Below are positions 33,757-40,345 of a DNA stretch of 64,000 nt, in pieces. The notes beneath the pieces are model-generated. The model saw only the letters and a list, made by a program, of their open reading frames with translations, ran no database searches and had not been told where the DNA came from. Where the stretch lies: assembly GCF_019049255.1 (NCBI RefSeq), contig NZ_JAGMUJ010000150.1, positions 248,001-312,000 on the forward strand, read 5' to 3'. This DNA is from Streptomyces sp. AC558_RSS880. Lineage in GTDB: Bacteria; Actinomycetota; Actinomycetes; Streptomycetales; Streptomycetaceae. Made by a program: the position numbers and the translations under genes. How positions within the stretch are numbered: the first letter of the stretch is position 1; each line of letters starts with the position of its first letter.

Positions 33757-33775
33757 TTTTACCGCCGGAGTCATC

Positions 33776-34777
33776 ATGTCCCCCTCGTCACTGTCGCCGC
33801 ACCGCCGCATCGTCGCCGTGACGCTGCTGGTCCCCGCCCTGGTGGCGCTGGCTCTCTGGGCCTTCGCCTGGCCCGCGGCCCGTACGGCGCCCCGCGACCT
33901 GCCGCTCGGTGTCGCCGGCCCCACCGCGGCGACCGCACCGGTGGAGCAGCGGCTGGAGAACCGGGAGGGCGCCTTCGACCTCCACCACTACGCCGACGAG
34001 GCCGCCGCCCGGGAAGCGGTCGAGGACCGCGAGGTGTACGGCGCGGTCGTCGTCACCGCGCAGGGGCCGAAACTGCTCACCGCGTCCGCCGCGAGCCCGG
34101 TCGTGGCCCAGCTGCTGCAGCAGGCGGTGACGCACCAGGCGTCCGCCTCGGGCAGCGAGGTCACCACCGTGGACGTGGCGCCCGCCGCCGAGGGGGATCC
34201 GCGCGGCGCGGTCCTGAACACGAGCGTGCTGCCGCTGGCCCTGGCCGGGATCGGTGCCGGCACCGCGGTGACGCTGCTGGGGCTGCGCGGTGCCCGCGCG
34301 GTGGCCGCGCTGGCCGGGTCCGCCGCCCTGGTCGGCGCGGTGGCCGCGGCGCTGGCGCAGAGCTGGCTGGACGCCGTTCCGGGGAACTGGTGGACCGTGG
34401 CCGGCACGTTCGCGCTGGCCGCACTGGCCATGGGCGCGGCGGTCGCCGGACTCTCGGCGCTGATCGGACGGGCGGGCATCGCGCTCGGCGGCTTTGTGAT
34501 CATGCTGCTCGGCAACCCCTTCTCGGGGGCGTCCTCGGCGCCGGAGATGCTGCCCGAGCCGGCCGGGGCGATCGGCCAGTGGCTGCCGCCGGGGGCGGGC
34601 GTGTCGCTGCTGCGCTCGGTGTCCTTCTTCGACGGCGCGGCGGCGGCCGGCCCCGCCCTGACGCTGACCTGGTGGGCGGCGCTGGGCCTGGGCGCCGTGC
34701 TCCTCGGCCGCGCGATGGAGGAGCGCGCGGGGAACGCGGAGCCCGCCGCCGAGCCGGGCCCGGCCCCCGCCGGCTGA
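33776..34777 (+). CDS. Membrane protein, YhgE/Pip-like ABC-2 type
   Basis: A 333-residue membrane protein. One N-terminal helix (TLLVPALVALALWAFAWP), a soluble external domain (about 40-130) resembling the YhgE/DUF3533 extracytoplasmic region, and then five or six helices (from LALAGIGAGTAVTLLGL to LTWWAALGLGAVLLG). No ATPase is encoded beside it. Under TetR control it may be an efflux or export component induced by a toxic ligand. Function inferred from fold and context. Confidence 0.8.
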   Translation: MSPSSLSPHRRIVAVTLLVPALVALALWAFAWPAARTAPRDLPLGVAGPTAATAPVEQRLENREGAFDLHHYADEAAAREAVEDREVYGAVVVTAQGPKLLTASAASPVVAQLLQQAVTHQASASGSEVTTVDVAPAAEGDPRGAVLNTSVLPLALAGIGAGTAVTLLGLRGARAVAALAGSAALVGAVAAALAQSWLDAVPGNWWTVAGTFALAALAMGAAVAGLSALIGRAGIALGGFVIMLLGNPFSGASSAPEMLPEPAGAIGQWLPPGAGVSLLRSVSFFDGAAAAGPALTLTWWAALGLGAVLLGRAMEERAGNAEPAAEPGPAPAG

Positions 34778-34814
34778 CCGGCCGCACGGGGGCCGGCCTC
34801 CGGCCGCACGGAAC

Positions 34815-34854
34815 GACCGCGCATCCCCGCCGTGGCGGACGGGGGTGCGCGGTC
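34815..34854. terminator. Bidirectional terminator
   Basis: GACCGCGCA (34815-34823) pairs with TGCGCGGTC (34846-34854), with an additional inner CCCCG/CGGGG pairing. It lies between the convergent membrane protein and antitoxin genes. Confidence 0.75.
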
Positions 34855-34867
34855 CCGTCGTGAAGGC

Positions 34868-35155
34868 TTACGAAGTGGCCGTCCCCCGGTGCTCCGCCGC
34901 GATGCCGAAGCGCTGCCGTTCGCGAGGAGCGGACGCGACCTCGCGAACGCCGGCCACGGTGCTGACCACCTGCTCCTCGGCGGGTTCCTGAGCCTGCCCG
35001 AGTTCTTCGAGTCGTCGCAGGTCATCGGCGGACACGAGGGCGACGAGGGGCTTTCCGTGCCGGGTCACGACGACGCGCTCACCGCCGTACACCACACGGT
35101 TGATGAGGTCGGCGAGCTCAGCCCTGGCTTGGGTAACCGGAATCTCGTAGGCCAT
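34868..35155 (-). CDS. Orphan Phd/YefM-type antitoxin
   Basis: A 95-residue Phd/YefM-family protein. The DNA-binding N-terminal domain is MAYEIPVTQARAELADLINR with GERVVVTRHGKPLVALVSAD, the family signature. The C-terminal half is polar and would normally wrap a RelE/Doc toxin, but no toxin gene is adjacent. It is divergent from the inactive-looking ClpP (68 bp between the ATGs). A TGTACA hexamer, the core of YefM operators, lies between them. Confidence 0.88.
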   Translation of the reverse strand: MAYEIPVTQARAELADLINRVVYGGERVVVTRHGKPLVALVSADDLRRLEELGQAQEPAEEQVVSTVAGVREVASAPRERQRFGIAAEHRGTATS

Positions 35156-35182
35156 GAACCCATCATAACGTCACGTACGTCC

Positions 35183-35188
35183 TGTACA
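35183..35188. promoter_or_regulatory. TGTACA operator core between antitoxin and clpP
   Basis: TGTACA lies 28 bp from the antitoxin ATG and 36 bp from the clpP ATG. TGTACA is the core hexamer described for YefM-YoeB operators. A second short dyad (CTGTA ... TTACAG, 35182-35198) overlaps it and ACGTACGT lies at 35173-35180. Confidence 0.5.
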
Positions 35189-35223
35189 TTTTTTACAGAG
35201 ACAACCAGACAGGAGGGGCTCTC

Positions 35224-35859
35224 ATGACCCGACCGTCCGCCCGCCACGTCCTGCCCGAGCTCACCGAACGCACGGCAGCCGGGAACCGGACGACGGACCC
35301 CTACTCGAAGCTGCTCGAGGAGCGGATCGTCATCCTCGGGACACGGATCGACGAGACCTCCGCCAACGACGTGATGGCGCAGTTCATGTACTTGGAGCAC
35401 CACTCTCCCGACCGGGACATCTCGCTCTACGTCAACTCCCCCGGCGGCTCCTTCCACGCCATGTCGGCGATCTACGACACGCTGCGCTACGTCACCTGTG
35501 ACGTGGAGACGATCTGCCTGGGCCGGGCGGAGGGCGCCGCCGCGCTGCTGCTGGCCGCCGGCACCCCGGGCAAGCGACTCCTGCTGCCCGGCTCCCGTCT
35601 GGTGCTCCGCCAGCCCTCCCTCCTGGAGCCGGTCGAGGGACAGACCAGTGATCTGGCGATCCAGGCCGAGGAGTTGACCCGTGTCCGGTCGCGGATGGAG
35701 GAGATCCTGGTCCGGCACACGGGCCGCACCGCGGAGCAGGTCCGGGCGGACACCGAGCGGGACAGGGTCCTCGACGCACAGGCGGCGGTGGAGTACGGCC
35801 TGGCGGACCGGATCGTGCCCAGCCGCAGGAGCGCGTCCCCCGCCTCCGGCGCGAGGTGA
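35224..35859 (+). CDS. clpP5: ClpP-family protein lacking catalytic Ser and His
   Basis: A 211-residue ClpP homologue. The fold markers are intact: the N-terminal ERIVILGTRIDETSANDVMA, the YVNSPGGS oxyanion loop and DTERDRVLDAQAAVEYGLAD. But the nucleophile motif, normally GQAAS, reads GRAEG (Gly104 for Ser), and the HQPS histidine is Arg129 (RQPS). The Asp of DTERD is kept. So it should be proteolytically dead, like plant/cyanobacterial ClpR. It may join mixed rings with active ClpPs or act as a scaffold. The symbol clpP5 follows memory of S. coelicolor and is tentative. RBS AGGAGGGG. Confidence 0.88.
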   Translation: MTRPSARHVLPELTERTAAGNRTTDPYSKLLEERIVILGTRIDETSANDVMAQFMYLEHHSPDRDISLYVNSPGGSFHAMSAIYDTLRYVTCDVETICLGRAEGAAALLLAAGTPGKRLLLPGSRLVLRQPSLLEPVEGQTSDLAIQAEELTRVRSRMEEILVRHTGRTAEQVRADTERDRVLDAQAAVEYGLADRIVPSRRSASPASGAR

Positions 35860-35866
35860 GCCGCGG

Positions 35867-36175
35867 ATGCTGCCACCGGAGCTGCCGCCGCTGCCCGCGC
35901 TGACCCGCGCGGAGGCCGAGTTGATCGACCGTTACCTCGAGGCCGTCGACCTGCTCGGCAGGGTCAACCCGGCCCTGGGCGGTGACACCTATCGCGGACT
36001 GCGCGCCGCTCAGGCCCTGGTCGGCAAGGCCGTCGCGCTGCGCGACGCGCTGACCCTGATGCACCGGCGCGGCGAGAACGAACTGCACTCCGGCACGCTG
36101 GCCCGGGCCCTGCGGGTGCTGGACGGCGAGCGGCGCACGGCCCGGGTCACCCTGCCGCCGGGCCCCGGCAGTTGA
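35867..36175 (+). CDS. Conserved hypothetical protein downstream of clpP
   Basis: A 102-residue protein starting MLPPELPPLPALTRAEAEL, predicted mainly helical and soluble. Not recognised. It begins 7 bp after the clpP stop, so it is cotranscribed and may work with the ClpP paralogue, for example as an adaptor; that is inferred only from position. A ribosome site is weak (GGTGAG) and translational coupling is likely. Confidence 0.75.
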   Translation: MLPPELPPLPALTRAEAELIDRYLEAVDLLGRVNPALGGDTYRGLRAAQALVGKAVALRDALTLMHRRGENELHSGTLARALRVLDGERRTARVTLPPGPGS

Positions 36176-36342
36176 CGCCCGGGGTCCCCGGTCGGCGATC
36201 CCGGTCGACAGTGCGCTCTTGCCGGGGTTGAAACGGACCAAACGACGTACCCCCGTCCGGCGTAGACGAACCTGCTGTTTTCGGGCCTTCGAAGTTGCGC
36301 AGCGTGTGTACCGCACGACCGGAACGGTGCTTTTCACCCCTG

Positions 36343-36379
36343 GTCCGGGGCTCCCCGGGCCCTCGGCGGGGACCCGGAC
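36343..36379 (+). terminator. Hairpin in the gap before the riboswitch
   Basis: GTCCGGG (36343-36349) pairs with CCCGGAC (36373-36379), with extra GC pairing inside. It lies 170 bp after the hypothetical gene and may terminate the clpP transcript. The region 36176-36530 holds no gene that I can recognise. Confidence 0.4.
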
Positions 36380-36422
36380 AGAGGGGTGTCCACCCGAACG
36401 GATGAGTGGTGAGTAACAACAC

Positions 36423-36446
36423 AAATCCCACGTTCCGTTGGGATTT
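36423..36446. repeat. Perfect inverted repeat upstream of riboswitch transcript
   Basis: AAATCCCA-8nt-TGGGATTT, perfect 8-bp arms. A TTGGGA overlapping its right arm and CAAGAT at 36463-36468 could be the promoter (19-nt spacer). Candidate operator for a regulator of the cell-wall hydrolase. Confidence 0.5.
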
Positions 36447-36534
36447 CGATCGCGCCATGCGCCAAGATCCCTGACTGACGACAAGACCCCGCCGCCGCGG
36501 CGGGGCGATCCGGGCGGACGCCGAGTCCTGCCGC

Positions 36535-36708
36535 CGCCCGGATGACCGGTCGACAGGAGTGGATCGGCAGGAGTGGAGGACCCAGGCAAGACGGGCCGCC
36601 GGGACGTCAGTTCCGAGCAGTCCTTGGGGTGAAGCCGCACGTGTGCGGCCGGGCCACTTCGCCAGCCCGAATCCGACAGGTCATCCTTCACAGGCGGCTG
36701 ACGAAGGG
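36535..36708 (+). ncRNA. c-di-AMP riboswitch (ydaO-yuaA class)
   Basis: The leader contains the conserved actinobacterial ydaO elements in order: CCTTGGGGTGAAGCCGC with a following hairpin (CCGCACGTGTGCGG), then CCAGCCCGAATCCGACAG and a final CAGGCGGCTGACGAAGG just before the start codon. This is the same arrangement as leaders of rpfA/nlpC-type genes in Streptomyces, where c-di-AMP turns expression off. The exact 5' boundary is uncertain by about 30 nt. Confidence 0.85.
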
Positions 36709-36714
36709 TTGCGC

Positions 36715-37188
36715 ATGACTGCGCTCAATCGTGTCCCGTCTCTCATGGCCCGGGCCGGCACGGCCTCGGCTCTCACCCTGGCCGCGGTGGGCGGCTCCAT
36801 CGTGGTCCCCGGCGCCGCCTCGGAGGCGTCCGCCGCGAGCCCGGCCACCAAGGCGCTGCGCATCGCCGCCTCCAAGCAGGGCTCGCCCTACAAGTGGGGC
36901 GCCACGGGGCCGTACAGGTTCGACTGCTCGGGTCTGACGCTGTATTCGTTCAAGAAGGCGGGCAAGAAGCTGCCGCGCACCGCCGCCCAGCAGTACAACA
37001 AGACGCGCCACATCTCCGCCGGGAACCGCAGGGCGGGAGACCTGGTGTTCTTCCATTCGGGCAGCTACGTCTACCACGTCGGCATCTACGCGGGTAAGGG
37101 CAAGATCTGGCACGCCCCGAAGACCGGGGACGTGGTGCGCCTGCAGAAGATCTGGACCCGCAGCGTCTGGTACGGCCGGGTGAAGTGA
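36715..37188 (+). CDS. NlpC/P60 peptidoglycan hydrolase
   Basis: A 157-residue secreted endopeptidase cutting within peptide stems of peptidoglycan. The signal peptide (to about residue 40, ending SEASAAS) is followed by the NlpC/P60 domain. The catalytic Cys is in YRFDCSGLTLYSF and the His in YVYHVGIYAGKGK. No SH3 or other wall-binding domain. Expression should be governed by the c-di-AMP riboswitch directly upstream. Confidence 0.94.
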   Translation: MTALNRVPSLMARAGTASALTLAAVGGSIVVPGAASEASAASPATKALRIAASKQGSPYKWGATGPYRFDCSGLTLYSFKKAGKKLPRTAAQQYNKTRHISAGNRRAGDLVFFHSGSYVYHVGIYAGKGKIWHAPKTGDVVRLQKIWTRSVWYGRVK

Positions 37189-37249
37189 CCGCGGGGGCGG
37201 CGGCGCCCCCGCCGTGCCGCCGCCCCGCCTCCTTCGGCCGAGGCGGTTC

Positions 37250-37711
37250 CTACTGCTCCTGCTGTCCGGCCGCCGTGACCGCTTCGGCGGCCGGGGCGGT
37301 CCACGGGAGTTCGACCGATACGGTCTTGCCGCCCTCGCACGTGGGGCGGACTCTGAGCCTGCCGCCGCATTCCGCGGCCAGACAGCGGATGATGACCAGC
37401 CCGCGGCCGTTGTCCTGCTGGACCGCCGCGGGCAGCCGCTTGGGGAGCCGCGGGTGGCTGTCCGTGACACCGACGTGCAACCGTTCGTCCCGGACCAGGA
37501 CGACGTCCACGGTGAACGTGGGCGACTGCCCGAACGTGTGCTGCACGGCGTTGGTGGCGAGTTCGGAGACGATCAGCCGGACGGTTTCGCACAGTTCCGT
37601 GTCCGCCGGCACGCCCCATTCCTCCAGTGTGCCCACCACATGGGCACGGGCGGCCGCGACCGAGGCGGGATCGCTCGGCAGAGTGACGGATGCTTCCAGA
37701 TGGTCTGCCAT
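37250..37711 (-). CDS. RsbW-like ATP-binding anti-sigma protein
   Basis: A 153-residue GHKL ATPase of the anti-sigma/serine kinase group. The N-box is LIVSELATNAVQH and the G1 box is QQDNGRGLVIIRCLA. Divergent from the WhiJ-like/DUF397 pair, as in the abaA/whiJ-type clusters of Streptomyces, where the three products are thought to form one developmental control unit. ATG at 37711. Confidence 0.9.
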   Translation of the reverse strand: MADHLEASVTLPSDPASVAAARAHVVGTLEEWGVPADTELCETVRLIVSELATNAVQHTFGQSPTFTVDVVLVRDERLHVGVTDSHPRLPKRLPAAVQQDNGRGLVIIRCLAAECGGRLRVRPTCEGGKTVSVELPWTAPAAEAVTAAGQQEQ

Positions 37712-37922
37712 GGCGACGTCGTCCCTTTCCACGGGACCGCGGTCCGACACGGAGCGGATGGTTCGAGTACGGTCCCGCACTGGTGCTTCGCCGCCAGACT
37801 GCCATCACCGCGCGGCACAGGACGGCGATCCACCAAGATGTGCATATATCTGTCGCTCAAAGCGGTGAACTCTGCGACGGGAGACCGTATCCGGGCGACT
37901 CGGAAGGAGTAAGGAGAAGCCC

Positions 37923-38783
37923 ATGCAGCACGGTCCCGCGGTGCGCCGCCGGAAACTGGGCGCCGAACTGCGCGCACTGCGCACCTCGGCGGGACTCACC
38001 AGCGGCGAGGCGGCCCGCCTTGCGGGCTGGCACCAGTCGAAGGTGAGCCGGATCGAGACGGGCACGAGCGGGGTGAAACCGCCCGACGTGCGGTTACTGC
38101 TCGACGTCTACGGCGTGGCCGACCCGCAGTTGCGGGAGTTGCTGCTGATGCTGTCGGGCTCCGGCGACGGGGACGGACGGCACCACTGGTGGCACGCCTA
38201 CCGCGGTGTACTGCCGCCGACCTACCGGGACTTCATCAGCCTGGAGTCTCAGGCGAGCACGATGCGCACCCTGGAGACCACGGTGATCCCGGGACTGCTG
38301 CAGACGCCGGAGTACGCGCGTGCGGTGACGGAGGCGGCCCTGGAGGACGCGTCGGAGGAGCGGCTGGACGCGCTGGTGGAGGTGCGGCTGGCCCGGCAGG
38401 ACGTGCTGCGGGCGACGCCACCGCTGGAGCTGAGCGCGGTCCTGGACGAGGCGGTGCTGCGCCGGGAGGTCGGCGGTCCCGGCGTGATGGCCCGTCAGTT
38501 GAACCGGCTGGTCGAGGCGGCCCGTCTCCCCCAAGTGCGGTTGCAGGTCCTGCCGTTCGGCGCCGGAGCACACATCGGCATGACCGGTCCTTTCGTAATC
38601 TTTTCATTTTCGCGCACTTCTGATCTGGACGTGGTTGTTCTCGACCACTTGACGAGTAGCCTCCATCTGGAGCGGAAAGAAGACCTCCGGGTGTACTCGG
38701 AGGCCTTCGACGCCCTCTCGATCCACGCCCTTTCACCCGAGGACTCGTTGGATTTCATCGCCGGTGCAGCCGCCGGCGCGTAA
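37923..38783 (+). CDS. WhiJ-like XRE regulator with a TTA codon
   Basis: A 286-residue XRE regulator of the Scr1/WhiJ family. The HTH is TSGEAARLAGWHQSKVSRIE (about 26-45). The large C-terminal domain (about 85-280) carries the family features STMRTLETTVIPGLLQTPEY and VLPFGAGAHIGMTGPF. Codon 58 is TTA, so full-length synthesis should depend on bldA. It is paired with a DUF397 gene 9 bp downstream, and an anti-sigma ATPase is divergent. Probable developmental or antibiotic regulator. Confidence 0.92.
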   Translation: MQHGPAVRRRKLGAELRALRTSAGLTSGEAARLAGWHQSKVSRIETGTSGVKPPDVRLLLDVYGVADPQLRELLLMLSGSGDGDGRHHWWHAYRGVLPPTYRDFISLESQASTMRTLETTVIPGLLQTPEYARAVTEAALEDASEERLDALVEVRLARQDVLRATPPLELSAVLDEAVLRREVGGPGVMARQLNRLVEAARLPQVRLQVLPFGAGAHIGMTGPFVIFSFSRTSDLDVVVLDHLTSSLHLERKEDLRVYSEAFDALSIHALSPEDSLDFIAGAAAGA

Positions 38784-38792
38784 GGAGGCACG

Positions 38793-39017
38793 ATGCCCGT
38801 ACCGCCTCGGACCATCCCTTCCGGCCTCGCACTGCACGATGTGAGGTGGCTGCGCAGCAGCTACAGCACGGGTGCGAACAACTGCGTGGAGACGGCCCGG
38901 CCGGCCGCCGGCCCCCTGGCCGGACTGCTCGCCGTGCGCGACTCCAAGGCCCCGGACGGGCCCGCGCTGCTCTTCTCCCCCGCCAGCTGGACGGAGTTCG
39001 TGACCGCGGTCGGCTGA
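38793..39017 (+). CDS. DUF397 small protein
   Basis: A 74-residue DUF397 protein, with the family core WLRSSYSTGANNCVETA and VRDSKAPDGPALLFSPASW. DUF397 proteins nearly always follow WhiJ-like XRE genes and probably bind and modulate the regulator. Good AAGGAGG ribosome site. Converges on bioF. Confidence 0.93.
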   Translation: MPVPPRTIPSGLALHDVRWLRSSYSTGANNCVETARPAAGPLAGLLAVRDSKAPDGPALLFSPASWTEFVTAVG

Positions 39018-39070
39018 CGAGCCGACCGGTCAGCCCGTCATCGAGCGACGCACGGCCGTGTCCCGCCGAC

Positions 39071-40198
39071 TCATGGCCGCGTCTCGCCGATCACCCGTAC
39101 AGCGCGTTCGATCTCCGCCCCGGACAGGTCCGCGCGGGCGGTCAGTCTGAGCCGTGAGACGCCGTCGGGCACGGAAGGAGGACGGAAGCAGCCCACGGAC
39201 AGGCCGGCCGCCCGGCAGTCGGCCGCCCATCGCACGGCCTGCTCCGGGGAAGAGGCACGCACGGAGACGACCGCGGCGTCCGGACGCACCGCTTCCAGAC
39301 CCGCGGCCGTCAGCCGGTCGTGCAGTTCCCGCGCCACCTCGCCCGCCCGTGCCGCGCGCCCGGGTTCGCGGCGCAGCAGCCGCAGGGCCGCCAGGGCCGC
39401 ACCCGCGGCGGCGGGGGCGAGCCCCGTGTCGAAGATGAACGTCCGGGCCGCGTTGACCAGGTGCTCGATCACCCGGGCCGGGCCGAGCACCGCTCCACCC
39501 TGGCTGCCGAGCGACTTGGACAGCGTCACCGTCACGACGACGTCGTCGGCGCCCGCCAGTCCCGCCGCGTGCGGGGCCCCGCGCCCGCCGTCGCCGAGCA
39601 CGCCGAGACCGTGCGCGTCGTCGAGCACCAGACCCGCGCCGTGCTCCCGGCACGCCGCGGCGAGCCCGGTGAGCGGGGCGGCGTCGCCGTCCACCGAGAA
39701 CACCGTGTCGGACACCGCGACCGCGGGTCCGTCGTGCCCGTCCAGCGCCTTGCGCACGGCATCGGGATCGGAGTGCGCCGCGACCTGTGTCGTACCGCGG
39801 GCCAGCCGGCAACCGTCGATCAGCGAGGCGTGGTTGCCCGCGTCGGAGACGATCCTGGAGCCGTGCGGGGCCAGTGCGGTGACGGCGGCGAGGTTGGCCG
39901 CGTAGCCGGAGGAGAAGACCAGGGCCGCCTCGAAGCCGCAGAAGGCGGCCAGTTCGCGTTCCAGTTCGGTGTGGAGTGCGGTGGTGCCGGTGACGAGCCG
40001 GGAGCCCGTCGCCCCGCCGCCCCAGGTCCGCGCGGCCCGTGCGGCGCCCTCGGTGACCTCCGGATGCCGGGCCAGACCCAGGTAGTCGTTGCTCGCCAGA
40101 TCGAGCAGCGGCGTGTCGGCGGCCCGGGGACGCAGGGTGCGTACGAGTCCGGCCCGGCGGCGCAGTTCCGCCTGCTCGTCGATCCAGCCGAACGCCAT
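39071..40198 (-). CDS. bioF: 8-amino-7-oxononanoate synthase
   Basis: A 375-residue PLP enzyme joining pimeloyl thioester and alanine in biotin synthesis. Key segments are LASNDYLGLARHPEV, GATGSRLVTGTTALH, VLDDAHGLGVLG and the PLP lysine in TLSKSLGSQGG. Divergent from bioBAD, with a 147-bp shared regulatory region. RBS GGAGGACCC. Confidence 0.94.
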   Translation of the reverse strand: MAFGWIDEQAELRRRAGLVRTLRPRAADTPLLDLASNDYLGLARHPEVTEGAARAARTWGGGATGSRLVTGTTALHTELERELAAFCGFEAALVFSSGYAANLAAVTALAPHGSRIVSDAGNHASLIDGCRLARGTTQVAAHSDPDAVRKALDGHDGPAVAVSDTVFSVDGDAAPLTGLAAACREHGAGLVLDDAHGLGVLGDGGRGAPHAAGLAGADDVVVTVTLSKSLGSQGGAVLGPARVIEHLVNAARTFIFDTGLAPAAAGAALAALRLLRREPGRAARAGEVARELHDRLTAAGLEAVRPDAAVVSVRASSPEQAVRWAADCRAAGLSVGCFRPPSVPDGVSRLRLTARADLSGAEIERAVRVIGETRP

Positions 40199-40259
40199 GG
40201 GTCCTCCGGGGTTTTTGTAGGCAGTGCACAGACATTAGCGGGAGGCCGGACGGACCACT

Positions 40260-40277
40260 GTGTGGCAATACCCACAC
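40260..40277. promoter_or_regulatory. Candidate operator between bioF and bioB
   Basis: GTGTGG-CAATAC-CCACAC, perfect 6-bp arms, in the centre of the bioF-bioB gap. TAATGT (minus, 40232-40237) and TAGGAC (plus, 40327-40332) may be the two -10 elements. A biotin-responsive repressor could act here; I cannot name it. Confidence 0.45.
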
Positions 40278-40345
40278 CTCGAAGTGCCCCTGTTGTACGA
40301 ACCCACCTTGGCCCGGGCGGGTCGGGTAGGACAGGATCGGCTCCC

